Notes under the pieces: generated by a model | Databases searched by the model: none | What the model saw: the letters and a program-made list of their open reading frames with translations, nothing else | What the model was told of the DNA's origin: nothing | In this document: in pieces, positions 24,617-34,980 of the stretch | Numbering within the stretch: the first letter of the stretch is position 1 | Layout of the letters: every line of letters starts with the position of its first letter | NCBI GenBank assembly: GCA_965153455.1 | Contig: OZ234494.1 | Span: forward strand, 16,616,001 to 16,680,000 | Source: Sphagnum compactum | Taxonomy: Eukaryota > Bryophyta > Sphagnopsida > Sphagnales | Reading direction: 5' to 3' | Length of the DNA stretch: 64,000 nt | Position numbers and translations under genes: made by a program

Positions 24617-25284
24617 TTGCACCCCCTTTGTTTTTTTTTTTCGGGCTCTTGCCAGAGGAGGAGTGCCTGCATTGATGTTCACTATACCACCCAGGCAGGT
24701 TTCAGAGGATGGAAATCAAATACATGATTTGATGAATCCTCCCAAAAAGACTGGGCAGCAAACAAATGCACCATAGTGAAATCCATAACATTGGAACTGA
24801 ATGAGGAGCATATGGAGTAAAGTGTTTTGAACTAAAAAGTTTGTGAACTTGTCTAAAGGACAATGGACTAGGCTAGTGAGGGATGGATGCCTAGTATGGT
24901 GAACTCACTGAAGGGACAGCTATTGAGTGAAGCAAAGTGAGACCAATGTGCAAACACAGCCCATCAAGGGATTTGAACCTGGCCAGTTGGTGAGTTGGGG
25001 TTAAAGACTAGCTCCATAAATGTGTTGTGCGTGTTGTAATGCATGTGATTTAAGCAAATATATCATGGGATGCATGGCAAAAATAGCAAAACATTATTGT
25101 TGGGATCAAGCATGCCCCCTGTCTGGTAGGACCTCAAGTACCTTCTTAAGTATATGCACCAAACACAATTAAAACTTTTTCTTCCCATGGCCACAAAGTG
25201 TGTAATTTGGTTCTCTGATGTAGTAGGGGAAGGGCATACCCACCACCCCAATCCCCATGCCCAAGAACAATTGAAATGTTTTTG
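24617..25284. other. Intergenic DNA
   Basis: No gene. Two short complementary open frames (25063-25314 minus and 25154-25387 plus) overlap, so at most one could be coding. Neither is recognisable. Confidence 0.4.
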
Positions 25285-25655
25285 GGCCTGGATCACTACC
25301 CTATCACCGAACATTTCTTTAGATCTTTGTCATCTGTACTTCATTTTCAGGGATTTAAAATGTTATGGGAGCTACCTCGAGCTCTAGAAATCACCTTTGA
25401 AGTTAAAAGGAAAACAAGTAAATGAAGAAATAGGAAGAAAAAAAAAAAGCTTTCCAACTTACAAAACGCGTTTTTTTTTTCTTTTTTCTTCTCTTTGGAC
25501 CCTTCCTCCTTTCAAAGCTTCTAACTTTCTTTTTTCTTGTTCATTTTCAATGATTTAAAGTTCTACAGGAGCACCACCTTGAGTTTTACAAATCATCTTT
25601 GAACTCTAATAGCGACAGAGCAACATACAAGGAATTTTTTGGGTGTTCGTCACTG
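25285..25655 (+). mobile_element. Family T TIR element, truncated copy
   Basis: Matches 49614-49980 (GATCACTACCC, TTCTTTAGATC, CAAAGCTTCTAACTTTC, CAACATACAAGGAATTTTTT). It breaks off at 25655, next to a hAT-like element starting at 25660, which probably interrupted it. The left TIR is poorly preserved; an insertion separates a possible GTAGGGGAAGGGCAT relic at about 25223 from the rest. Confidence 0.65.
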
Positions 25656-25659
25656 TGGC

Positions 25660-26086
25660 CAGCACTGGGTAGGTTTTTTTTTTTGTGAATTATTTTGAGG
25701 CCCCGCAGGTTATTAATATCATTAACAAAAAGAATTGAATGTGGAGCAAGTTATCAAAAACATTTGGGGAGTAACCGTTGATTATGCATCAAAACAACCA
25801 GTTGAGAACCGCTGATTATCCTGTCATTTATACACCGATTATAGGTATTTTAGAAGTTAAAATCAAAATTATTATTTTTTCTGCTTTAATTTTATTATTA
25901 TTTAGTGTTTAAAGGTCAATAACCTACTGGATAATAACTGTGTCATCTAAGTAAGTTATTAGGTTTTGAAAATTCAATACCAAGCAATTATCAAAAAAAA
26001 TAAAAAAGCTGTTTGATAAATAAGAAATAACTGAGTTGATAGCCTTATTGATAACCAGGTCATTTTTCAACAACCGGCCAACACCG
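25660..26086. mobile_element. hAT-like non-autonomous element
   Basis: The left end is CAGCACTGGGTAGGTT. The right end, read inward, is CGGTGTTGGCCGGTT. Over the first nine positions they differ only by transitions and fit a hAT-type CAGTGTTGG end. The interior is rich in GGTTATTRA/ATAACCA words, as in the element at 34184. No transposase. The flanking 8-mers do not match, so decay or a misplaced end is possible. Confidence 0.45.
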
Positions 26087-27236
26087 CTCACCACTCACCA
26101 CCTTACAAATCTATGAGAGGTAAGGAGGAAGAGTATGGAATATGCTATTTGAGAGGTTCATCGAAATATAACACTGGGAGAATTTCAGTTAGATTTTTAC
26201 ATTTTGGGAAACTGTGATATCTATATATGTATGTAATAAAAAAATTAATTAAATCATTATTATTATTTTTAAAAAAGCCTTTTTCTAGTGGAGCGTTTTA
26301 ATTGTACATTGCAGTGTAGAGTGAACACTATGTTTGAAAACCTCTGGTTGAGATCACCCTTGCAGTAGGCTGCTGCTATTGCAATGATGTCTGCTTGAAA
26401 TCTCCACCAGAGTCCAAAACACACATCATTAGGAAAAGGAAATCTCCTTTGGTAGACCAAACCAAAATGAGTCTCTTGTGCAGTGTACCCTCTTGTAAGT
26501 AGTTGTGTCCAAAAACATCATGAGCATGATCATCATCATCAGCATCTCAGAGATTCACAAAAGTAATTCTGAAGTGTTGTTGTTTTTGGGGGCTAATTTG
26601 CAGAAACTCACTCAGGACTTTACTACCTATCACCGATATCTCACTGAAGCCCGCCCTTTACTAAAGGACTTGTCGTCCCCTTTGACTGGAATGCAAAGGA
26701 AAGAAATTTTGACAATTTATTTGTTTTGACTAGGTAGTCTAGTCTGTGTTTTTGGTTTCTTTCATTTGTTTTGCTCTTCACTTGTCTCTAGTCTCTCTCT
26801 ACCCAGTCCTCTTTTGAACCAACCACTGCTTTGGACAAACAGAGTGCCTGCCTGATTGTGCAGCAGACTCATTCAAACTCTTGTTGGTCAATATCACTTG
26901 CTACAACATCATCATCATCATAAATGCACCAAATTATACCACTCTCCTCTAATCACAATGACCTTATGCAGTTTTTCTTGACCTCGGATGTGGACTTGTG
27001 ACCTGCAATGCAACAAACAAAGTGTGCTTCTTTCAACACCCTTACTTACAATATAATGAGGTCAAACTGTCCCACATGACACACCCCAATGGCAATAGCT
27101 GGTGATCACACACTTCATATACATCCTGTGCCCTAGGGATCTTACAATCTCACACCCTCCGCCCTAGGGCTCTTTTCGCAAGCCTGATTATTAAATGTAA
27201 TCTGCCCTATAAACACACTTAAGAATTCTCTCTGAG
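26087..27236. other. Intergenic DNA
   Basis: A 74-codon frame at 26505-26729 begins with Met-Ser-Lys and an Ile-rich stretch but has no known domain. No other feature is seen. Confidence 0.4.
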
Positions 27237-27356
27237 GTTATTACATGTTATGTAAAGTCCCACGGGGAGAGCATTCTCAGAATAAGGGGTTGCCTTGCTC
27301 AGGCCCCTTATTCTGAGAATGCCTTCCCCCAAGTGCTTTACATTGCATATGTAACG
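27237..27356. repeat. 120-bp long hairpin with a perfect 19-bp inner stem
   Basis: GCATTCTCAGAATAAGGGG (27271-27289) is perfectly complementary to 27304-27322 across a 14-nt loop. Pairing continues outward with mismatches: ATGTAAAG at 27250-27257 pairs with CTTTACAT at 27336-27343, and GTTA/TAAC lies at the base. It could be a foldback MITE or a small-RNA precursor. Sequence alone cannot separate these. Confidence 0.7.
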
Positions 27357-27382
27357 CACAGCTACTCAACATTCTAAATCTG

Positions 27383-27413
27383 AAAAGTTCCTCAGCTGAG
27401 AGGAGGAACTTTT
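27383..27413. repeat. Short perfect hairpin
   Basis: AAAAGTTCCTC pairs perfectly with GAGGAACTTTT across a 9-nt loop, 27 bp downstream of the large hairpin. Confidence 0.6.
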
Positions 27414-28244
27414 GTGGTTACAAGGTTGCCCTCTGAGTACACTGTGTAAATAGAGGCCTCTAATGTGTGAGAGGTGTGTAGGTCTAAAGGCCTGTCACTC
27501 CTGCCTCATGATCTACTTATGTTTAGGGTTATGATAACATTGGTTTTGCGTTTAGGAGGGGAAAGCCCGTTTGGGGGATGGGGTGGGGAAGGGGCGCTCA
27601 AACTTTCTCAAAATGTGGGGCTGGATTGCACTACCGCCTCGACTCCTTGTTTCAGTAATACCCCTACCCCAGGGCCTTACCCTCCACTTATGTTGTGCAA
27701 TTCTTGATGAGGCACCTTCTGCTTTGTAGGGAGCGTCCTTGAAAATGTAGGATGCCTTCACCCGCCCTTTCAAGGAGGCAATCCTGCAATAACCTTTTTA
27801 ACTCTTTTGAAATTAATTCTTGTAACACCTTGTTATTCACAATCATCTCATGATTTTCTTAACACAACCATCTCATAAATGGCTTCTACCAAGTCCAGGT
27901 TTAGTCAAGTATGGCACATGGAGAGGCTATTCCAAAAATGCAAGAGGGTCGGACTTGACTTTGGCCTTGCACAAGCCCCTTATTTCACAAGTTCCCTCAC
28001 TCTAAGGCCATAGATCTAGCAGAAACCGTGGTCAAGTGCTAGTGCAAATGGCCAGATATCTCAATGATTCTCAAGATTATGTGACAATAAGAAGGTTAGA
28101 AAAGATTTTTAGGGCTTTTGCAAGTTTCTATTTACTGCAAGATTCTATTTGTTACAATTTTATGCAAATTTTAGTTTATTTCAAGTTTTTATTTGCTTTG
28201 CACTGGTTTTGATTTTTTTTGTTGGTGCAGGTGCAATCAGTTTG
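27414..28244. other. Intergenic DNA
   Basis: 27540-27700 is somewhat richer in GC and holds short opposing open frames without recognisable domains. Confidence 0.4.
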
Positions 28245-28530
28245 ATTAACATTTGTGCAATAGAGCTTTACAAGGTATTATAATTGGCAAGAAAAAAGAC
28301 AATCATCTTCTAGGTTATGATGAGCCATTTAATGACAAAAGAGATGCATTTGAGAATGTTAAGGTAAGTTCATTATTTGTACATATAGGTAGTTGATTTT
28401 CTATTCAGTGTGCAATTTTTTTTGTGATGGTTTTTTATTCTAGGAAGTTGAATGTGAAGAACGAGTGCTTGGTGGTGGTTTAGTTGCTCTTGAGGCTTTA
28501 GTTCCTATTCTTGTTGCTTTGTTGGTTTGA
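28245..28530 (+). pseudogene. Possible two-exon gene fragment, unrecognised
   Basis: An open stretch reading roughly GKKKDNHLLGYDEPFNDKRD runs to AATGTTAAG followed by the donor GTAAGTT (28363). After about 80 bp, TTCTAG precedes GAAGTTGAATGTGAAG, which reads EVECEERVLGGGLVAL and ends at a stop near 28530. The splice signals and frame agree, so this may be the 3' end of a transposon-borne or captured gene. I find no upstream start and do not recognise the protein. Confidence 0.3.
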
Positions 28531-28732
28531 GTTCTACGACGGAGAGATACTAAGAATCTAGCTTGATTCATGTGCTTATGTTTGTACTTTTGTCAAGACA
28601 TAATTGTTTTTTGTTAATGCTTGTTATGGGACTTCACTTTTGATGTTGATTCAACACCAAAGGCAATGATAGTTGTGGATTGGTGGAGACAATTGGTTAC
28701 TACATTGCATTATAAAGATGTTTGTTGTTTCT

Positions 28733-28880
28733 AGATGGATTTTGACAATTTTTTTTATGGTGGACTTTGGCTTTGATGGAGTTGAGACTTAGTTTGTTGG
28801 TTCTTTCCAGATGGATTTCAACATTTTTTTTTATGGTAGACTTAGGCTTTGATGGAGTTGAGACTTAATTTTAGCTTTGA
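28733..28880 (+). repeat. Two-copy tandem duplication, 76-bp period
   Basis: AGATGGATTT..ACAATTTTTTTTATGG and GGCTTTGATGGAGTTGAGAC recur 76 bp later at 28809 with a few substitutions. Confidence 0.75.
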
Positions 28881-28911
28881 TGAACTTGTGATTTATAATT
28901 TGCAGGAGTTT

Positions 28912-29385
28912 AAACAAAACATGTTATTGAACCTTGATTTTTTAAAAGCATATGACCAAGTTGTTTGGGCATTCATATTTCAAGTCTTGGAGAGAACTGG
29001 AATAACTAAAGCATTCTCAACAAAGTAAAGCTATTGTTTGATTGAAGCTATTGTGAATGTCAATGGAGCATCATCATGTGCTTTTCCTATCCAATGTAGA
29101 GTTAAACAAGGGTGCCTAGTAGCACCATATCTCTTTCTACTTGTAAGTGAGGCATTTCAATCAAGCCATTAAACATGTTGCCGATGTACAAGAGATGTAC
29201 ATGGGCCACATTAGAAGCATTAGGCTTTCAAATTGGAATATGTGACAATTCATTAACTAATATGTTGACAACACCACTCTCACAATTTGTGGAGAAAAAA
29301 GATTTGTGGAAAACAAAATTGACGTCTTTAATACATTCAAAGAGGCTTTTGGTTTAGAAATAAACTACGCCAATAATTGTGCATT
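28912..29385 (+). pseudogene. Dead LINE (non-LTR) reverse transcriptase fragment
   Basis: Translated pieces carry the ordered reverse-transcriptase landmarks of plant L1-type LINEs. LDFLKAYDQVVW is at about 28936. VNGASSCAFPIQCRVKQG and then CLVAPYLFLLVSEA lie at about 29056-29155. A YVDNTTLTICG equivalent of the Y-x-D-D active-site motif is at about 29260, followed by FKEAFGLEINYANN at 29335-29375. Stops and frame shifts interrupt it, and the second active-site aspartate codon (GAC) is AAC, so it cannot be functional. No endonuclease domain, ORF1 or poly(A) tail is recognisable nearby. The fragment is internal and old. Confidence 0.85.
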
Positions 29386-32300
29386 CTAGCAAGGAGTTAC
29401 ATGAAACAAACCTCCTTGGCTAAATGGTTACCATTGGAAATGGGTTCAAGCCAATGAAATAACTAAATTATTAGAAACCTCTTTCAGCATTGACATTTTC
29501 ACTTTTAAATTACGTTGATGAATACCTTTATATATAATTGAATCAAGGAGAAGTTAGATTATTGGGTGTTGACCCAACTACCACCTATCCCTAGTTGGGT
29601 GGGTGGTCATAATTAATAGTGTACTGCTATTTTCCCTTTGGCACACTTCACATCCATTTGGAAATTTGGGGGATACCATATTAAATAATCAAATTAACAA
29701 TGTAAAATGGATTTTGTGCAAATTTTATTTTGTGAAAAAATGAGCCATTCAACTATGCATTCATTTTGTCATCTTCAAATCATTTTCAGTCTTTAAATGA
29801 GGAGTCCATTAAGTTACAAAAACATTGGTTAAATTATTTAAAAGGTGATTTTGGATGTTTTATGTTAATTAGATTAATTTTAAATTTATCCAAATGTTCC
29901 CATAATATATTAAATACATTATTGTACAAGTGCACCAAAGAATTTCAAAGTTAACTTGACATACCATTTTTTTAAATGTAAAATTAAGTAATGGTTACAC
30001 ATTTCATGGTTCATTTTAACATGGACACACCCCTTGTGTAATCATCCAAATATTAACTTGCAATAAGGCAATATCACACACAACACAACACATCACATCG
30101 CTTGTGGATTACAAAAAATAACCATAGTAAAATCACAAACAACAAAGAAGGCCCAATAATTCAACACGTAAGTGTAAATGAAATCAAATGAATCAATGAC
30201 ATTACTTTAGAAAAGGATTGCATATCATTTTGCCCCCAAAAACCTTTTTCATACAATTGAATTTTTGAATAATGTTTTTTGCAAATTGTTATAATAAATG
30301 TTTATAATTGTCCAAGTACATGACATGTTTTTTCGTTTATAATTTTTTGAATAAATATGATTTTTTGAAAATGTGTTGATTTTTAATAAATTCAATGTTC
30401 CATATTTAAAAATGATAATAATTTCAAATCATAACCAAAAATTGATTTAAATTTTTTTTATGTTTTCTTGTATAATTAGCTATAACTTTTTTTAACTTAT
30501 CATAAACATTAGACCCCATTTATATCCAGTAAAGGACTTTTGAAGTTTTAAAATTTTAGATCAAATTTGGAAAGTTCTTTGAATTTTTAAAGTTTTTAAA
30601 TTCCACATATTTTAAGGTATGAGTGTTTTTTGAATGTGACTAATAGGTCTCTATCTTCTTAATATTTTTCCTATCAATTTTTAAAAATTATATGAGTCCT
30701 TTTGATAGTCCTTTGCAAATTTGATTTTTTCAAACACAATAGTTGTTCATTTTCAAAGTCCTAAATCAAAACTTAAAATTTTATCAAATGAATTTGTGGT
30801 TTGAGTTCCTTGACATTCATATGTATAACAAAGGAACAATTTGCCATGATTACCATGGTTTTAAATGGTAAAACATAAATGTTTTCCAATTTTGATTATT
30901 TTCCTTCATTGTTCGACATCCTTTTTGGCTTGTTTGATTATGATTGCACTCATGTGGTCAAAAGGGATACCATTCATCACGATTGGCCAAAAGTTCTGAA
31001 TTGAAAAAATGGTCCAAGTTGTTTTTATGTCAACATTGGATGCCTCTTGAGATCCAATTAGTGCATTAGTGGAAGAAAAAATTCATTGTCATCTTCATAT
31101 GGCATTATTTCTATATGGGTGTTACATTTGTTAATGTTATTTCCTTTTAGGCTTCAACAACATGCAGAAATCAAAAGAACTAGCAAAGATACCAAGTTTA
31201 AGGTTTGCAATTTTAATCAACTTATTATTAAATTGGTTTACACCAAGATATGAACATTGAAAACTAACTAGAAGCTTTAAAATATAATGAACAAGTTTCT
31301 TTGAAGGCATGAAAGAGGGCATACGACGTACTTCAAATTGTGTAGATCAACATCACAACAACCACTTTAAAGCCCTTCAACAATGGCAAGAATATGTGAA
31401 AATTCAAAACATACAACTTATTTCAATTAGAGTGTAACATTGTTGAAGCCAATTACAATGCATTACTAGGCAAGGTGTTAAGAGTTTAGTGCTTTGCATA
31501 TGAACTTTTGGCATTGAAAAAATGGTTTCAAAGAAAGCCAAAAACAAAATAGGTCAACAAGCATTTGAAGGCAATGGAGTGTTCTTGATGTTCATGACAC
31601 TTTGACTATTGGTTAGAAACAAAAATGCATGTTGCAAATTTGGTTCAAGTTACAAGATAATATGACAAAAATATGTATGCAAAAGCTTGGAAATGAGAAT
31701 GATTATTAAAAAAAACACAATGTGCAACATATTGCAATGTTGAAAGCTCAAGAAAAACAAATAAACAAACAATGAAAGCAAGTGACAAAGCAAAAATTTG
31801 AATTGTAACATGAATTTTAACATGAAATTGGAAGAAAGTGATGGGAAGGCCAAAAAAACAATGGAGACATTAAAAAAAAACCATTAAATCCTAAAAATTC
31901 CAAACTTGCCTTTAGAAACTAAAACCCTAATTCAAGTCTAGGTAGGTTTTTTTAAAATGAAAACATTCACATTGATGTTTTAGGGTTGAACTGGGGTTTC
32001 TTGTTTAGGCAAGTCCTAGGCGTGGATCTTAAGTCGGTTTTCAAAGCACGTATAAAGCTAGGTCTAATTTTTAATACCTAGGGCTAGAACCATGAATGTT
32101 TTTTCAAGTTTTTCAATACTCACATAACATCAATAACATCAATAGAAACTTCCTCCTTTTCACCTTAGACCCCTTAACCCCCAAAACAATGTCCCGCCCC
32201 TCCTCTTCCCTTGCCACAAGTCTAAATATGTTTATAGTTTATGAGCAACATAAACATCAATCACAAAAAGGATCCATTTGTTCACAACACGTATATGTAA

Positions 32301-32864
32301 CAAAACTAACAAAAAAAAAAGACAATGGGATCACATTTGACAAGTCCAAGCAAATTACTAATGGCCCATTGCATATCAAAACCATCATGCATAAACTTCC
32401 TAGACTTGGTATGCATCAACAATGGTTGCATAGGTTTCAAGTATTCATAGGTGCACTTTAAACCTACAAACATTTGCAAGACTATATATAATGTGAAAGT
32501 TGTAATTCGAAAAATGGAAATTCCTAGCATTAAAACCATGTTCCACTACTAATGATGCAAATGAATGCTCATAGCAAATATTCTCTGAGATGAGTAAGTA
32601 CATCGACATATGTTTCTATAGGTAGACTCCGTCTTTGTCTTTCTTTTTGATGTTTTACTCATCTCATCTTGTTTGTGTGCAGAAAACCTTAAAGCTCTAC
32701 CCCACAAATTGGGCCCTAGGGTTGTACCCATGTTCTTTCCTCATCTTACATGAGGCAAAGGTTATCATGAACCCATACGTACTCAGATCATGACTCATGA
32801 GGCATAGGATGAAAAGGTTCTTATGCCTACTTACATACTTACAAGCATAAGTTCCCTCCTAAAC
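29386..32864. other. AT-rich intergenic DNA
   Basis: Short open frames only, none recognised. 29575-29612 contains a small inverted repeat (ACCCAACTA...TAGTTGGGT). Confidence 0.45.
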
Positions 32865-32867
32865 TTA

Positions 32868-33081
32868 AGGTGTATTGACACTTGGTGTTAGGGATTCTAG
32901 TGTTTAAGTCCCCTAACATCATACTAGTCATTGGAGACTTAAATTTACTTATCATGAAAATTTTATGTTAAGCTAACATTCACCTAACATTAAGCTATTG
33001 CCCATTTAACATTGAGTGCCACCTAAGATGTCACCTAGATTTTCGTTTAACATTGACTTAACATCAAGTGTGAATGCATCA
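32868..33081 (+). mobile_element. 214-bp PIF/Harbinger-like MITE, copy 1
   Basis: The ends are AGGTGTATTGACACTTGGTG and, inward from the right, TGATGCATTCACACTTGATG. It is flanked by TTA on both sides (32865-32867 and 33082-33084), the 3-bp target typical of PIF/Harbinger MITEs. It aligns over its whole length with the reverse complement of 34764-34977, also exactly 214 bp. The interior is rich in TTAACATT and CACCTA words. Non-coding. Confidence 0.85.
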
Positions 33082-33232
33082 TTAGGGGAGTAGGCATAAA
33101 TTATAATATTCCTCCACTTTTCTAGGAAGGATATTCATATGTAGGGTAATGCCCAAGGGTCCAGGTGTTGTCAAAAGGAGGTCTCACCCAACCTGAGGGG
33201 TGGTTCTTGAGATAAGGCTCACCCAAGTTGAG

Positions 33233-33257
33233 GGGGCATTTATTTCATGAATGCCCC
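33233..33257. repeat. Small hairpin
   Basis: GGGGCATT and AATGCCCC are separated by 9 nt. Upstream, TCACCCAAC.TGAGGGG occurs twice (33183 and 33219). Confidence 0.5.
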
Positions 33258-33513
33258 AATCCAAAGCCAGAAGACTGGGTGGGCTATTTCAAAGCAAGAG
33301 AGCATTTCGAAAAAAAAGAAATATTCACTTGCAAAGTGGGTGAACATTTTGTTTTATTGGGGAACTTTTCAAAAATGAAAAAATTGCACACTTTGCAGAG
33401 GAAAAATTACACCCTATAATAGGGCCTCTATTAGGACTTAGAAATGACTTGGTCTTTATGGAAATAAGGTGCCCTCCAAATATATTAGGGACTATCTAAC
33501 CCACAAGAGGCTG

Positions 33514-33568
33514 CTGGTTACTACATATAATCGAACTGAAAAGTGGTGATATTATATGCGGTAACCAG
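33514..33568. repeat. 18-bp-arm inverted repeat (hairpin)
   Basis: CTGGTTACTACATATAAT (33514-33531) pairs with 33551-33568 with two mismatches around a 19-nt loop. No relationship to neighbouring elements is evident. Confidence 0.65.
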
Positions 33569-33832
33569 GGTGGCCTTGAGCCTGTTATCAGACATGACCC
33601 TTTGTCTGTAGTGAGGAGTTATGATGATGGACCAATGGCACATTAGGGTACTCCACACATGCAAGTTATGAGTTATAACTTGTGTGCGCGGTTAGGAAAT
33701 TTCTTTGAGTGCTTTACTTGATCCAACATAATCATTCATTGCAAACTTGTGAAGACTCACTTGTGGATAAAACTACTTACAATTGAGTTACCAAAGTTCC
33801 AAAGTAGGTAGATGCATGTGGATGGTTAGTAC

Positions 33833-34175
33833 CATTGTGGGTTGAAGACAATTCTTACAGTGCATAACCACAGTTCTAAAAAAGAAGAAGAAACACTTGG
33901 TTTTTTATATATAACCGCGGTTCTCAAACTTTTTGAAAAAGTCATATGACCACCCCCAAACCTCCGATTGTTTGCCACTTCTTGCATGACAACCAATGGG
34001 TCTTTGAGGGGTTTGAAAGCACCAGAACCAGTGCATATTTGATTCTGATTTTATTTCTCTCAAAAACTACGAACCGGTGGTTCTTTGACTCTAAGATATT
34101 TGAAAAAAACTGGAATCAACTATTACTTTAAAAATTTTAAAAAAAAAAAACCAAATACCCATTACACCAATGTTG
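33833..34175. mobile_element. hAT-like element, first of a tandem pair
   Basis: Preceded by GTTAGTAC (33825-33832) and followed by GTTAGTAC (34176-34183), a perfect 8-bp duplication as in hAT elements. The ends are CATTGTGGGTTG and, inward from the right, CAACATTGGTGTAATGG, which are only partly complementary. The interior has a 61-codon open frame but no transposase motif. Confidence 0.6.
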
Positions 34176-34183
34176 GTTAGTAC

Positions 34184-34731
34184 CAGACTTGTGTTGGATG
34201 GTTTTTTTTTTTTTTCTCATAACTGTCTGGGTAGGTTATTCAAATTATTTCTGGGGGATCACACATGGTATCAATATCAACATGTTTCTTGAAAATTTAA
34301 ACCTGTTGATTATCAAATTTTCACTCTCAGAGTAATACCCGAGTTATCAATTTACTTGGTTAGGTTTTCTTTGTAACAACTGCTGGTTGGGTTGGTTCTT
34401 GCACTCGACTTCAGAAATCATCAGTTATATACTGCCCATGTAGGTAGGTTATAGAGTTCATATACATGTTTTATCTGTTTTCTTTATGACCCTAAACATG
34501 TTTAGGGTTTTAGGTTCCATAACCAACTTGGATGAAATTCTAATCACCGGGGGTAAGTGATTAAAATTCGATAATTCAATACCAGGTCGATAATGTTCTT
34601 GCTGGTTCTCGGGATGATCTGTATTAGGCAGGTAGGTTATTTCTCGATTCTTGAAAAAATCAATAACCAGCTGATAGATTATCAATATCAATATTAACAA
34701 ATTGTGTATTTTCAATAATCGACCAACACTG
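34184..34731. mobile_element. hAT-like element, second of a tandem pair
   Basis: Starts CAGACTTGTGTTGG and ends CGACCAACACTG (inward: CAGTGTTGGTCG). It is flanked by GTTAGTAC at 34176-34183 and 34732-34739, a perfect 8-bp target duplication shared with the neighbouring element. The interior carries GGTTATT/AATAACC words like 25660-26086, and a short TTTAGGGTTTTAG. No transposase remains. Confidence 0.75.
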
Positions 34732-34763
34732 GTTAGTACATATTTAACCGCTACTGTGATTAA

Positions 34764-34977
34764 TGGTGCATTCACACTTGATGTTAAGTCAGTGTTCAAT
34801 GAAAATCTAGGTGGCATCCTAGGTGGCACGCAATGTTAAATAGGTAATAGCTTAATGTTAAGTGAATGTTAACTTAAGATAAATTTTTCATAGTAAGTAG
34901 GATTAAGTCTTAAATCACTAGCATGATGTTAGCGGACTCAACACTAGAGTCCCTAACACCAAGTGTGAATTGCACCT
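34764..34977 (-). mobile_element. 214-bp PIF/Harbinger-like MITE, copy 2
   Basis: Reverse-oriented partner of 32868-33081. The ends are TGGTGCATTCACACTTGATG and, inward from the right, AGGTGCAATTCACACTTGG. TAA flanks both sides (34761-34763 and 34978-34980). The two copies form a large inverted repeat around 1.7 kb that contains the hAT-like pair. Confidence 0.85.
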
Positions 34978-34980
34978 TAA

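Noticed and set aside
24960-25020. tRNA-like words (GATTTGAACCTGG)
   Set aside because: No cloverleaf could be built, and no acceptor stem or anticodon arm fits. The same holds for GGGTTCGAACATG at about 44285.
25063-25387. Overlapping plus and minus open frames as genes
   Set aside because: Each is the shadow of the other, with no domain, and they overlap the edge of a transposon copy.
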